Assembly: GCF_001612985.1 (NCBI RefSeq)
Contig: NZ_BDBM01000011.1
Location: 1-64,000 of the forward strand
DNA length: 64,000 nt
Source of the DNA: Nocardia gamkensis NBRC 108242
GTDB lineage: Bacteria > Actinomycetota > Actinomycetes > Mycobacteriales > Mycobacteriaceae
Reading direction: 5' to 3'
The notes under the pieces were generated by a model. It did not search any database. It saw only the letters and a list, made by a program, of their open reading frames with translations, and was not told the origin of the DNA. Shown one piece after another: positions 38,304-47,320 of the stretch; position 1 is the first letter of the stretch; every line of letters begins with the position of its first letter. A program made the translations under genes and the position numbers.

Positions 38304-38870
38304 TCAGGGGCGGGGACGTAAGCCGTCGACGAGCAGGTCGAGCAGGCGGCCCGCCTGTTCCCGGCGTTCCGCGTTCTCGGTGGCAAGCGAGACGCCGCTG
38401 AGGCCGACGAGCACGTCCTCGGGTGAGACATCCGACCGCAGCGTTCCGGCCGACGCTCCGGCACGGAGCAGGGTGGCGACCGCGGCGGTCAGGCGGTCGC
38501 GACTTTCGGAGAACGGGTTGCCACCGGAGGCGATGAGTGCGCGCAGGGCGTCGCCCATCCCGCGTTTGGCGGTCATGTAGTCGACGAAACGGTCCATCCA
38601 CGTGCGCAACGCCTGGTCCGGCGGGAGGGCGGTCAACAGATCGTCGACCGAATCGCACAGCCGAGCGAGTTCGTTGCGGTAGGCGGCGTCGATGAGCGCC
38701 TCGCGGGTGGGGAAGTGGCGGTACAGCGTGCCGATGCCGACGCCCGCTTCTCTGGCGATGGCCTCTAGCGTGACCTCCGGCCCCTCGTGGGAGAACGCGC
38801 GCACGGCGACCTCGAGCAACCGGTCTCGGTTGCGTCGCGCGTCGGCGCGCAGCGGGCGTGCGGATGTCAT
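38304..38870 (-). CDS. TetR-family transcriptional regulator
   Basis: 188 residues. HTH: VTLEAIAREAGVGIGTLYRHFPTREALIDAAYRNEL. The C-terminal domain fits small TetR regulators of oxidoreductase genes. It is divergent from a short-chain dehydrogenase, and three CTCCGGT/ACCGGAG half-sites lie in the 91-base gap. The pair is very probably regulator and target. Confidence 0.92.
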   Translation of the reverse strand: MTSARPLRADARRNRDRLLEVAVRAFSHEGPEVTLEAIAREAGVGIGTLYRHFPTREALIDAAYRNELARLCDSVDDLLTALPPDQALRTWMDRFVDYMTAKRGMGDALRALIASGGNPFSESRDRLTAAVATLLRAGASAGTLRSDVSPEDVLVGLSGVSLATENAERREQAGRLLDLLVDGLRPRP

Positions 38871-38900
38871 CGAGTCCTCCCGGGAACAAAGCGGAGGCTC

Positions 38901-38935
38901 CTCCGGTTAGAGGGAGTACCGGAGTGTCCTCCGGT
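38901..38935. promoter_or_regulatory. TetR operator: three alternating CTCCGGT/ACCGGAG half-sites
   Basis: CTCCGGT at 38901-38907, ACCGGAG at 38918-38924 and CTCCGGT at 38929-38935 form two overlapping inverted repeats (spacers of 10 and 4 bases) between the divergent TetR and SDR genes. The arrangement could hold two dimers cooperatively. Confidence 0.6.
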
Positions 38936-38961
38936 TCGAGTCTACCGAGATGGGACCTGTC

Positions 38962-39900
38962 ATGACCAACCGAATCATCACCCCGTTCACCGCCGAGTCG
39001 ACCGCCGCGGAGGTGATCGCGGGGATCGACCTCACCGGGCGGCGGGCCATCGTCACCGGCGGCTCGTCCGGAATCGGGATCGAGACCGCGCGTGCGTTGG
39101 CCGGGGCCGGTGCCGAGGTGACCCTCGCGGTCCGCAACCTCGAAGCGGGGCGACGCACCGCGGCCGACATCGCCGGCACCACCGGTAACGAGCGGGTGCT
39201 GGTCGCTTCGCTCGATCTGTCCGATCAGGCGTCCGTCGCGGCGTTCGTGGCCGGATGGGATGGGCCGCTGCACATGCTGATCAACAACGCCGGTGTGATG
39301 GCCGCGCCGCTGACGCGCACACCGCAGGGCTGGGAGATGCAGTTCGCCACCAACCACCTCGGCCACTTCGCGCTGGCCACCGGCCTGCACGGGGCGCTGG
39401 CCGCGGCGGGCGGTGCGCGCGTCGTGTCGGTGAGTTCCAGTGCGCATCATCGGTCACCGGTCGTCTTCGACGACATCCACTTCGAGCGCCGCCCCTATGA
39501 TCCGTGGTCTGCCTACGGGCAGTCCAAGACGGCCAACGTGCTGTTCGCCGTGGAAGCGACCCGGCGATGGGCCGAAGACGGCATCACGGCCAACGCGCTG
39601 ATGCCCGGCGGAATCCGCACCAATCTGCAGCGCCACGTGTCCGACGAGGAACTCGCGCAGCTCCGAGCTGCCGCGGGCGGGGCGCGCATGATGTGGAAGA
39701 CGCCGGAGCAGGGCGCGGCCACCTCCGTTCTGGTCGCGACGTCGCCCTTGCTCGAGGGCGTCGGTGGGCGCTACTTCGAGGACTGCGGCGAGGCCGAGGT
39801 CGGCGTGCTCAGCGCCCGTAACGGGGTCGCCGCGTACGCGCTCGATCCCGACGCCGCCGCCCGGCTGTGGCGGGTATCGAGCGAGATGCCGGCCGCCTGA
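38962..39900 (+). CDS. short-chain dehydrogenase/reductase (SDR), WW-domain oxidoreductase-like
   Basis: 312 residues starting MTNRIITPFTAES. NAD(P) motif TGGSSGIGIETARAL (TGxxxGxG), NNAG at LINNAGVMA, catalytic SVSSSAHHRSP and YGQSKTAN (Y-x3-K). Length and the YGQSKTANVLFA motif match the retinol dehydrogenase/WWOX-like SDR group. ATG 38962 has GGGAC five bases before it; ATG 38950 is an alternative. Target of the divergent TetR. Confidence 0.9.
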   Translation: MTNRIITPFTAESTAAEVIAGIDLTGRRAIVTGGSSGIGIETARALAGAGAEVTLAVRNLEAGRRTAADIAGTTGNERVLVASLDLSDQASVAAFVAGWDGPLHMLINNAGVMAAPLTRTPQGWEMQFATNHLGHFALATGLHGALAAAGGARVVSVSSSAHHRSPVVFDDIHFERRPYDPWSAYGQSKTANVLFAVEATRRWAEDGITANALMPGGIRTNLQRHVSDEELAQLRAAAGGARMMWKTPEQGAATSVLVATSPLLEGVGGRYFEDCGEAEVGVLSARNGVAAYALDPDAAARLWRVSSEMPAA

Positions 39901-39946
39901 GGGCACGCCTTCGGCGGGCCGAATGCTGCGGGCAGGGCGCTGGGGA

Positions 39947-41722
39947 TCAGGGCCGATCGACGCGTTCGAGGGCGAAGCGGGCCAGATTGGTGGAGATGAT
40001 CTCCGGTTGCCCGCCGGATTGTCTCGCGGCGGCGGTGAGCACGTCGATGTGGTGGTAGCCGGGGGCGGTCACCGTCTCGCCGTGACCACGCGCCCCGGCC
40101 GCGACGACCACCCCGGCGCCGCCGATCAGGTTGATCGTCGGATTGGCGAAGATGCCGCCGGGGTGCGTGCGGTGGCGCGTGAGCTCGGGTGCCTGCGACT
40201 GGAAGACGTCGAACGCCAGTCTCATCGGAAAATACCACTCGGTGAAGTCCAGCGGTTGCGCCGCCAGGCTGCGCGAGAGATCCGCGATGTCGGTGACCTC
40301 ATGGGTGGCGTCGGTGAACGGTACGCCGTGGCGGTCGGCCGCGCCCGCGGCCACGGCCGGGTCGTCGTAGTCGCGCCAGGTGTAGAGGGGGCCGTTCGGT
40401 TGATCCGGGATGGCTTTGCGATCCGGGCCGAACAACATGCCGGTGAGCCCGCGCAGCGCCGGGACCGCGGCGACGTCACCGGGAAGCGGGAAGTCCTTGT
40501 CCACTACGGTGCCGCCGTCGAAGAAGCCGAATCCGGCTTGTAGCAGGGCCAGCGGCTGAGAGTTGGCGTCGAGGAACGCTCCGAGCGCGGCGGCATTGGT
40601 GATCCGGAAATCGCGCACCGACGGCGAGCCGGTGGCGGCGGCCGCCACATTCCGCGACACCAGGACGCGGTAGGTGGCCTCCTGGTTGAGGCTGCTGGGA
40701 ACGTATGTCGCCAGGTCGGATTCGGTGTCGGGCGCGAGATACGCGGCCAGTCCCGCGATGCCGAGCAGGTTCATCGTCTCCGGATTGATGACCGCGGGCA
40801 GGGCCAGTACACGGGGGATCACACCGCCGTCGAGGGCGGCCTCGGCCGCGGCGGAGCCGATGCCGCCGACGGAGAGGTCGATGATGTCGGGGACGCCGTT
40901 GAGGGCGGACAGCGAGGTGTCTATCGAGGAGTCGAGGGCGAAATAGCCGGCGCACTGGTCGGCGCCCGCGACACCGCCGAAATCCCATTCGGCGAAGAAC
41001 CCGGTGAGCACCCCGCCGAGGGAATGACCACCGCACAGCGTCTTTCGCTTGCGCGATGCCGGATCCGGCAGTTCGGCGGTGAGCAGATCGTATTGGTCCT
41101 GCACCGTTTGCGCCACACCGACCCGACCGAGCCACCCGAGCTGCTCGTTCGGCACCACGCCGCCGAAGCGGCGGCCGTCGATATCGGCGCCGCGATAGTA
41201 GTAGTCGATCGCGAGGTGCACGTCGCGCGATGCGAGACCCGACCGCATTCCGAGATGGTCCTCCAGGCAGTTGGAGCGACGATCCAACGCCCAGAACTCC
41301 AGATGCCTGCCCTGCTTCGCGGCCGCGGCAACGGTATTGCGCGCGACGCTGTCGAACGCGCCCGCGCCTTCGAAGATCCCCGGTTGCGCCACCAGAACGG
41401 CGTCGGCCTCCGCCGAGCGGGCCGGGCCCGCGGCATCCCGGTAGCGCAGATACGACAGCCGGTCGCAGGCGGCGGGATGCGGCCCGACCGACTCCGGCAA
41501 GGGAATTCGCAGAGTGACAACCGATTCCGCCACGGTTGTGATCGGCGATGAGGAAGCGACCGCTGTCTCGGTACGTTCCGGCCCGTTCGGCTGCGCCGTC
41601 GCACTCGGCGCCGCGATCGCGACGACCAGCGCGGTGGACACCATGCCGGATTTCAGGAAACGCAGAACACCGTCACGATGTCTGGCGAACCGACCGTGGC
41701 TCGTCAACGATTGTGCCGACAT
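39947..41722 (-). CDS. secreted alpha/beta-hydrolase-fold protein
   Basis: 591 residues starting MSAQSLTSHG. A long Sec signal ends in IAAPSATAQP (~residue 40-45). The hydrolase core has the nucleophile elbow GGHSLGG at about 240-246. A His near the C-terminus (PGYHHIDVLTAA) is the likely base. Resembles large secreted actinobacterial hydrolases of unknown substrate; no family closer than the fold. Monocistronic, convergent with the SDR gene. Confidence 0.8.
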   Translation of the reverse strand: MSAQSLTSHGRFARHRDGVLRFLKSGMVSTALVVAIAAPSATAQPNGPERTETAVASSSPITTVAESVVTLRIPLPESVGPHPAACDRLSYLRYRDAAGPARSAEADAVLVAQPGIFEGAGAFDSVARNTVAAAAKQGRHLEFWALDRRSNCLEDHLGMRSGLASRDVHLAIDYYYRGADIDGRRFGGVVPNEQLGWLGRVGVAQTVQDQYDLLTAELPDPASRKRKTLCGGHSLGGVLTGFFAEWDFGGVAGADQCAGYFALDSSIDTSLSALNGVPDIIDLSVGGIGSAAAEAALDGGVIPRVLALPAVINPETMNLLGIAGLAAYLAPDTESDLATYVPSSLNQEATYRVLVSRNVAAAATGSPSVRDFRITNAAALGAFLDANSQPLALLQAGFGFFDGGTVVDKDFPLPGDVAAVPALRGLTGMLFGPDRKAIPDQPNGPLYTWRDYDDPAVAAGAADRHGVPFTDATHEVTDIADLSRSLAAQPLDFTEWYFPMRLAFDVFQSQAPELTRHRTHPGGIFANPTINLIGGAGVVVAAGARGHGETVTAPGYHHIDVLTAAARQSGGQPEIISTNLARFALERVDRP

Positions 41723-41973
41723 CGACGACCTCTCGTCATGACAGCGGAGCAGCTGTGTCACCGGCACATTCCGTGTCGGCGCGATGAAACATAAGGCGAC
41801 CCCCACCGGCTGTCAACGTCGATCGAAGCGCCTTCGAAACCTCCCAAAACGCTGCCGGTTAGCTCTGTGGCACAACCCATATGCGTCGGGGCCGAGCAGT
41901 CGCCTCGCGGACTCGTCGTTCGCGCGCAGCCGCGAGTCCGACGCCGGAACCGGCGTTCCGGCGCCTCTCGTGC

Positions 41974-42565
41974 TCAGGACCTGACGGCATGGAGCACCCG
42001 CAGGCCCCCGGGACCGATGTCGTCATGGTGTACGCGCAGGCCCGCCGCGTGACACTGATCGGTCAACCACCGGTGCGGGATCCGGAGTTCGGGGTAGCTG
42101 CCGGTGGTCAGGTTCCAGCTGTCGCCGCGCCGGTCGTGCAGCAGGGTCGTGGACCAGAACCGTGTCCGCGTCGATGTAGTCGAGGAAGCAGGTGAGGATC
42201 CGGTCGGCGGTACTGCGGACCAGGATAAAGCGTTCGCAACCGTGCAGCTCGGCAGTCAGGTCGCGATAGGGTTGCGACGAAACTCCCACCGGGCCGCAGT
42301 GCCCGGCCGACATCCGCGACAAGTTCCCGCACGTCCGCCCGGGCGGGCAGGTGCGGCAAGGTGTCGCCCATGCACACCACCGCGGCGACCGAACCCGGGG
42401 CGGCGAGCCTGGGCAGCGCGCCGCGCAAGTCGCCGTGCACGGGATGGACGACAGAGGCGACTCCGCACCGCGTTGCCGCGCGCCCCGGCCTCGGGAAATC
42501 CGTGCCCGCCGAACCGTGCCACGGCAGACCCGGTCTGACAGCGCATCCATCCGACAAGGTCGGAC
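41974..42565 (-). pseudogene. 5'-truncated, frameshifted class I SAM-dependent methyltransferase
   Basis: Pieces of one methyltransferase in three leftward frames: VHGDLRGALPRLAAPGSVAAV then CMGDTLPHLPARADVRE and GRALRPGGSFVATL (frame 1), RDLTAELHGCERFILVRSTA and ILTCFLDYIDADTVLVHD (frame 2), and LLHDRRGDSWNLTTGSYPEL, RIPHRWLTDQCHAAGLRVHH, ending VLHAVRS at TGA 41974 (frame 3). The GxGxG start of the fold is missing because the gene runs into the end of the GMC oxidoreductase. At least two frameshifts plus a lost 5' end. Confidence 0.75.
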
Positions 42566-42568
42566 GTC

Positions 42569-44344
42569 TCACAGCCCCAGCTGGGCCATGCGCGCCGTGA
42601 TGCGCGGATCGGTGGTGACGACGGGGGACTCCTTGTCGACCCAGGTGTCACCGCCGAAGTAGATACCGAAGATCTTCTCGGCGGTCCGGGTGGCGAGCGC
42701 CTGGCTGGACAGTGTCGGGTTCGGGCCGCCGAGGGCGTTGGGGAGCGCGGAATTGTCCGCGATGAACAGCCGCTGGACCCAGCGGGCCTGCCCGTCGGGG
42801 TCGAGCACCGAGTTCGCGGGGGAGGCGCCCATCCGCATCGAGGAGTGCACGTGCAGCAGCAGTGGCGCCCAGTCCATCCGGAAAACCTTTCTGGCGCCGG
42901 CCGCGCGCATGATCTCCGCCGCGCGTGCGGCCATGAACTCCCGGTTCGCGATGGTCTGCGGCTTGCGCTGCCGCCGTGCCACATCGATCTTGGCGGGCGC
43001 GCCGTTCTCGTCCGCGGGAAACAGCGACAGGGTGATCCGGTTGCGGGGCTCGACGTGGTCGTCGGTGAGAACCAGGAAGTTGAGCAGGTGGTCGATCCCG
43101 TCGGTCAGCAACTCGATCAGTTCCTCGCCGATCAGCCGGCCCGCGCGCCCGTCCCATGGGCCCGACGGCCCGCGACCGTTGTCGTACATGCCCCGAATCC
43201 CGCTGTCGGACAGGCACATCGTGAAAGCCTGGATCGCCGGGGTGAGGCCGACGTTCTCGATGCCGCCGTGACCGGGGAAGTCGATGCGGGCCGAAGAGTT
43301 GGCTCCCTTGGAGTTGCCGGTGTACTCGTCGAAACTGCCGATGACCCAGTCGAGAAAGTGGTCGGTGTGTCCGCGGCCCACCCAGTCGTTGGGGTTGGGC
43401 AGCCCGCTGTTGAGCCACAGTCGTGGGCTCTGGGTCGTTCCGCCCGCCAGCACCACCACGCGAGCGTCCTCGGTGAACTCCGCGCCGCCGCTGTTCTCCC
43501 GCCAGCTGACGCCCGTCGCGACCACCGCGCCGCCGCGCTCCTCCCAGTTGATGGTCCGCACGAACGAATCGGCGCGCAGCTCGACCGGCCTGCCGCCGGG
43601 CCGCACCGCGTCGGCCGCCAATCCCAGCGGCACATAGCTGTTGTCGGTCGAGCGTTTGGCGAACAAGTTGCGTGGGGCGTGGACCGGCTCGTAGCAGCCT
43701 TGGAAGCAATGCCCGCAGAAGGTGCAGCCGGTGGCGGCCGGATAGGTCAGCAGATCGGTGCGGTCGCTGCGCCCGGCGTTGCCACCCGGTTGCAGGATGG
43801 CGTTCTGTTGCGGCCGGAAGGAGGCCTCGGTGGTCGTGCGCGACGTCTGCACCGGGAGGCCGACGTTCTCGCAGCCACGGAATGTGAGACTTTCCTTGGT
43901 CCCCATCGCCGCCGTCTGCACGGGCAGCGTCGTCTCCACCCACTCCAGATACGGCACGAACTCCTCATAGCCGAACGGAAATTCGTGCGCACGATCATAG
44001 ACGGCCGCGTCCGGGCCCGAATAACCCTGGAAGACGCCGGGAAACGGCCGTGGGCAATTGCCGAAATAGTGAGCGGTGGTGCCTCCGACACCGGACAATT
44101 CCCATACGAACAGATTGTTCGCCCACTCCCGGAACCAAGCCGGTTTGCCGCGATCCTGCGGACCGAACCGCAAGAAGCCGTCGTTGGGGTTGTTCGCGTC
44201 GTTCTCCGCGTGCGACCACTGCTCGCGCGGTGCGGCATGACGCGGCCCCGCCTCCAGCATCAGAACGTCCAGCCCGCGCCCGGCCAGCTCCGCGGCAACC
44301 ACGGGACCACCGCCACCGGCCCCGATCACGATGACATCACGCAT
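42569..44344 (-). CDS. GMC oxidoreductase
   Basis: 591 residues. FAD motif VIGAGGGGPVVAAELAGRG at the very N-terminus. A Cys cluster CTFCGHCFQGC lies mid-protein. C-terminal catalytic His in LLHVHSSMRMGASPANSV and the Asn of PNALGGPNPTLSSQALATR. Its start overlaps the stop of the Tat-exported DUF5987-like gene by eight bases, the usual pairing of catalytic and small subunits in gluconate dehydrogenase-like enzymes. Oxidises an alcohol; substrate unknown. Confidence 0.88.
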   Translation of the reverse strand: MRDVIVIGAGGGGPVVAAELAGRGLDVLMLEAGPRHAAPREQWSHAENDANNPNDGFLRFGPQDRGKPAWFREWANNLFVWELSGVGGTTAHYFGNCPRPFPGVFQGYSGPDAAVYDRAHEFPFGYEEFVPYLEWVETTLPVQTAAMGTKESLTFRGCENVGLPVQTSRTTTEASFRPQQNAILQPGGNAGRSDRTDLLTYPAATGCTFCGHCFQGCYEPVHAPRNLFAKRSTDNSYVPLGLAADAVRPGGRPVELRADSFVRTINWEERGGAVVATGVSWRENSGGAEFTEDARVVVLAGGTTQSPRLWLNSGLPNPNDWVGRGHTDHFLDWVIGSFDEYTGNSKGANSSARIDFPGHGGIENVGLTPAIQAFTMCLSDSGIRGMYDNGRGPSGPWDGRAGRLIGEELIELLTDGIDHLLNFLVLTDDHVEPRNRITLSLFPADENGAPAKIDVARRQRKPQTIANREFMAARAAEIMRAAGARKVFRMDWAPLLLHVHSSMRMGASPANSVLDPDGQARWVQRLFIADNSALPNALGGPNPTLSSQALATRTAEKIFGIYFGGDTWVDKESPVVTTDPRITARMAQLGL

Positions 44345-45215
44345 ATGCCGGCACCTCCGTGCGGCCCTGGTAGTAACCGATCAGATCCGGATGACCCTCG
44401 ACCAACCCATCCGGCCGGTAACCGGTGAGTTCCCACGACGGCGGGCGGCCCGCGACGGTGCGCGTCACCGGATCGAACATCTCCAGCTCCGAGTACACGC
44501 CGAAGGCCGTGCCCTCCAGCAGAATTCCGCCCGCGAACCGGAGGAAGCCGGTGCCCGAGCCACGCAACGGCCCCGGCAGACCGCCATCGATGAGGGAGAC
44601 CAGCTCCGGCAGCGGCCGCTCGACCAGCTCGATCACCCGGCACTTGTCGCGCAGGCTCAAGCGGGCGAACGGGGAACCGAGCGGTCCGACCAGGGAGGCG
44701 GGCGCCACCAGCAGTGCGCCGAAGGTCAGTACCAGCGCGACCAGCACCGACAACGGCAGCGTCCGGTCGGAGTAGACGTACCCGAGCGCCTGGTCGATGG
44801 TCCGGCCCTGCTCGGGAGACACCCCCAGCAGCAGCGGTGCCGGAATGCCGAGATCGTTCAATCCCGCGGCGAGCGCCGAGGCCAGCGGCCTGGTCAGCTG
44901 GTCACCCGCGGCCAGGTAGCGATCGAACAGTTCCACCATGAACTCGCCGCCACCCACTTCGATCGGCCCCGGACCCGGCCGCGGCGTGCCCTGCACTCGC
45001 GACCACTCGTCCGGCCCAGGGAACACCATCACGCATACGGCGCGAACCGTGTCCAAGATGAAGGCGTCGACAGCGGCGAACGGTCCGGCCGGCTGTGCCT
45101 GCGCCTCGGCGGGCGCCAGCGCCGACCCCGCACTCGCGGCGGCGGCGAAACCTGCCGCGTACGCGAGGAAATCGCGACGATCGAAAATTGTCGGGGCGAT
45201 TCTCTCGTCCGGCAT
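44337..45215 (-). CDS. Tat-exported DUF5987-like protein (putative small subunit of the GMC oxidoreductase)
   Basis: 292 residues starting MPDERIAPTIFDRRDFLAYA; DRRDFLAYAAGFAAAASAGSA is a twin-arginine signal. The mature domain FAAVDAFILDTVRAVCVMVFPGPDEWSRVQGTPRPG is like gluconate 2-dehydrogenase small-subunit-type proteins and DUF5987. Overlaps and precedes the GMC gene, which itself lacks a signal and may be co-exported by this partner. ATG 45215 is chosen because the Tat signal starts there. Confidence 0.8.
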   Translation of the reverse strand: MPDERIAPTIFDRRDFLAYAAGFAAAASAGSALAPAEAQAQPAGPFAAVDAFILDTVRAVCVMVFPGPDEWSRVQGTPRPGPGPIEVGGGEFMVELFDRYLAAGDQLTRPLASALAAGLNDLGIPAPLLLGVSPEQGRTIDQALGYVYSDRTLPLSVLVALVLTFGALLVAPASLVGPLGSPFARLSLRDKCRVIELVERPLPELVSLIDGGLPGPLRGSGTGFLRFAGGILLEGTAFGVYSELEMFDPVTRTVAGRPPSWELTGYRPDGLVEGHPDLIGYYQGRTEVPAYA

Positions 45216-45380
45216 CCTGGCCCCCTGCGCCCGAAGTCCGAAGAAATTGTTGGGGGCGACGATATCGACGTGATGCACGCCACTCGACGCGATTCGTGGA
45301 ATATGTTCCAACATCCAAATCGAAGAGCGGACGAATTGTGAAGCGCACCAGATATTCCGGCCGTGGCCCGGCCTTCTGGG

Positions 45381-45734
45381 CTACACCTGATTCCATGCGA
45401 GGCGCAGTACGCCGTTGACGAGATAGCAGGCGAACAGGATCGCGGCCGGCGGCAGGGACGTGGCGCCGTAGAGCGCCACCGCACCGGCGCCGAACCACGC
45501 CAGTTCGAAGAGCATCCGAGCTGGGCCGTGCAGCGGGAAGGTGGCATTGGTCCCGCCGCCGGCTGCGAACAGCGCCCACAGCACCCCCAGGAGCACCGGC
45601 GCGCCGATGCCTGCCGCCACCTTGATCGGCCACTGCGCATTCGCGGTGAAACCCCAGTATCCGGCACTCGCCAGCACGCTCAGTTCCAAGAAGAACATCA
45701 GGACCGCATTGAGCGTTTTGACAGTGCTGAACAT
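45381..45734 (-). CDS. YrdB-family (DUF2568) membrane protein
   Basis: 117 residues with four predicted membrane spans. The sequence MFSTVKTLNAVLMFFLELSVLASAGYWGF and GPARMLFELAWFGAGAVALYG matches small YrdB/DUF2568 membrane proteins of unknown function. GGAGGT lies before the ATG. Palindromic operator GAGAGC-AAT-GCTCTC is 31-45 bases upstream. Confidence 0.88.
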   Translation of the reverse strand: MFSTVKTLNAVLMFFLELSVLASAGYWGFTANAQWPIKVAAGIGAPVLLGVLWALFAAGGGTNATFPLHGPARMLFELAWFGAGAVALYGATSLPPAAILFACYLVNGVLRLAWNQV

Positions 45735-45764
45735 AGCTACCTCCAGTGACTACCGCTCTTTCTA

Positions 45765-45779
45765 GAGAGCAATGCTCTC
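45765..45779. promoter_or_regulatory. operator candidate GAGAGC-AAT-GCTCTC upstream of yrdB-like gene
   Basis: Perfect six-base arms with a three-base spacer immediately upstream of the YrdB-like start. TetR-type symmetric sites of this kind often sit in YrdB promoters. No regulator gene is adjacent. Confidence 0.5.
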
Positions 45780-45825
45780 ATTTGTTAGGAGGCAGGTCAA
45801 GCGGCGCCCTGTTACGTGGGCGCTG

Positions 45826-46677
45826 TCAAGTCGTCGCGATGACGATCTGCTCCGATTCGGCCGGCCGCAGGCCGTCGGTCCGGTCGGCGAAGTAGCGGGT
45901 GGTCAGCTCGGCGGACGAGATGTGCCGGGCTGTGGCGAAGCCGGCGTCTTCGGCCAGCTTCACCAATTCCTCGGGCCGGAAGAAGCTGAGGAACGGGGTG
46001 CCGGACCGGCGGGCGCCCTCTTCGGCGAACCGGCGTAGTCGCTGCTCGTCGGCGTCGACGAGTCCGAGTGGCAGCAGGAACGTCGTTGCCAGGGTGGAAC
46101 CCGCCGCGAGCTGCGAAAGTTGTCGCAGCGTCGCGATGTTCGCATCGCGGGTGAGGTACATCGAGACGCCGGCGGAGGCGACCAGCGCCGGGCGAGTGGG
46201 GTCGAAGCCGGCCTCGATCAGCCGCCGCCACCACGCGTCCACCTCGAAATCGACCGGTACCAGCCGCAGCCACGGTGGGATGTCGAAACCGAGTTCGGTC
46301 AGGCGCTGCCGTTTCCACGCCTGGGGGCCGGGCTGGTCGACCTCGAAGACGGTGAACCGTGCGGCTAGGTCGGGCCTGCGCTGGGCGAAGGTGTCCAGCC
46401 CCGCGCCGAGCACGACGTACTGATCCACGCCGCGTTCGGCTTGCTCGGCGAGGAGGTCCTCCAGAAAGCGGGCGCGGGACACGATGCCCGCGCGCATCGG
46501 TGCGGTGGTCTGCGGATCCATGTCCGGCCGGTGCCGCCAGTCCTCCTCGGGCGCGGCCAGGCGCAGACCGGTGAGATCGTCGAACACGTGCGGGGGCGGG
46601 TCGTCCAGGACGTGCAGGGCACGCCACAGTGCCACCCGGACGGCGGTGCTGTCCGGCGTGAGCGTCTCGTGTGCCAT
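45826..46677 (-). CDS. class I SAM-dependent methyltransferase (TIGR00027 / LCMT-like family)
   Basis: 283 residues. The typical N-terminal TAVRVALWRALHVLDDPPPHVFDD and the SAM motif VVLGAGLDTFAQRRP then VFEVDQPGPQAWKR are hallmarks of the mycobacterial O-methyltransferase (TIGR00027/PF04072) family; SAGVSMYLTRDANIA follows. Three bases separate it from the VOC gene, so RHH, VOC and methyltransferase form one operon. The substrate is unknown. Confidence 0.92.
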   Translation of the reverse strand: MAHETLTPDSTAVRVALWRALHVLDDPPPHVFDDLTGLRLAAPEEDWRHRPDMDPQTTAPMRAGIVSRARFLEDLLAEQAERGVDQYVVLGAGLDTFAQRRPDLAARFTVFEVDQPGPQAWKRQRLTELGFDIPPWLRLVPVDFEVDAWWRRLIEAGFDPTRPALVASAGVSMYLTRDANIATLRQLSQLAAGSTLATTFLLPLGLVDADEQRLRRFAEEGARRSGTPFLSFFRPEELVKLAEDAGFATARHISSAELTTRYFADRTDGLRPAESEQIVIATT

Positions 46678-46680
46678 GCC

Positions 46681-47022
46681 TCACTCCTCGCCCGGCGCCT
46701 GCAGGCTCCACAGTCGACCGTCCGGGTCGCGGACGGTCATCTCCTGCGTGCCGTAGTGGGTCGGTTCGAAGCCGGTGACGATCTCCACGCCGTCGCCCGG
46801 AGATTCCTGCGAACTCGGAACCTTCAGCACCAGTTGGGTGCGCGATTGCTGCGTCGGCGAGACCTCGGCGACGAAGACGTACGGGCCGTCGCCGTTGCGG
46901 AACTGGCCGGAATGGTGATCGGTCTCGAACTCTATGGCGAAACCCAACCCCTGCAGGAACTTCGCCATCCTGCCCCAGTTGTGGGTCTCCAGGAATACGG
47001 CCTCGATGCCCTCGGTCGTCAT
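46681..47022 (-). CDS. VOC-family (glyoxalase/bleomycin-resistance-like) protein
   Basis: 113 residues starting [16 protein letters not shown]. The VOC fold: [35 protein letters not shown] and the C-terminal [18 protein letters not shown]. Metal-ligand candidates His and Glu are present. ATG overlaps the RHH stop by four bases. Enzymatic role unknown. Confidence 0.85.
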   Translation of the reverse strand: MTTEGIEAVFLETHNWGRMAKFLQGLGFAIEFETDHHSGQFRNGDGPYVFVAEVSPTQQSRTQLVLKVPSSQESPGDGVEIVTGFEPTHYGTQEMTVRDPDGRLWSLQAPGEE

Positions 47023-47192
47023 TGTCGATCCTCTCCAGAAGGTGACTGCGGGTGCTCGTCGGCGAGGTAGGCGCGCAGCGCGTCGGTGACCAGCGCCGAC
47101 AACGACATCTCCGACTCGATCGCTCGGTACTTGACCTGCTTGATCAACTCGACCGGCAGATAGACGTTGAACTGCTTCACTTCCTCGCCCAT
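47019..47192 (-). CDS. ribbon-helix-helix (CopG-like) DNA-binding protein, 57 residues
   Basis: Reads [20 protein letters not shown] then [20 protein letters not shown], ending [17 protein letters not shown]. The first ~50 residues are a ribbon-helix-helix fold: beta strand KQFNVYLP, helix [14 protein letters not shown], helix [15 protein letters not shown]. Too short for most gene finders. ATGA overlap with the VOC gene and a double palindrome right upstream identify it as an autoregulated operon leader. Could be an antitoxin-like or metabolic repressor; no toxin is adjacent. Confidence 0.8.
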   Translation of the reverse strand: MGEEVKQFNVYLPVELIKQVKYRAIESEMSLSALVTDALRAYLADEHPQSPSGEDRQ

Positions 47193-47199
47193 GCAGCAA

Positions 47200-47223
47200 T
47201 GCTAGCAAGTTAGCATGCTAGCA
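47200..47223. promoter_or_regulatory. double TGCTAGCA operator upstream of the RHH gene
   Basis: Two perfect palindromes TGCTAGCA at 47200-47207 and 47216-47223, centres 16 bases apart, immediately before the RHH start. Paired short palindromes are typical ribbon-helix-helix operators. Confidence 0.6.
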
Positions 47224-47320
47224 ACAACTCGGTCGACCGGTCGCACAGCGCTGGGGACGCTGCTGTCACACGACGGTCAGGCCTGGATTCGGAGTGATGA
47301 GGGCTCGACGACGGTCGCGT

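Noticed and set aside
47019..47192. Toxin-antitoxin module
   Set aside because: The RHH gene is followed by VOC and methyltransferase genes, with no toxin-like partner.
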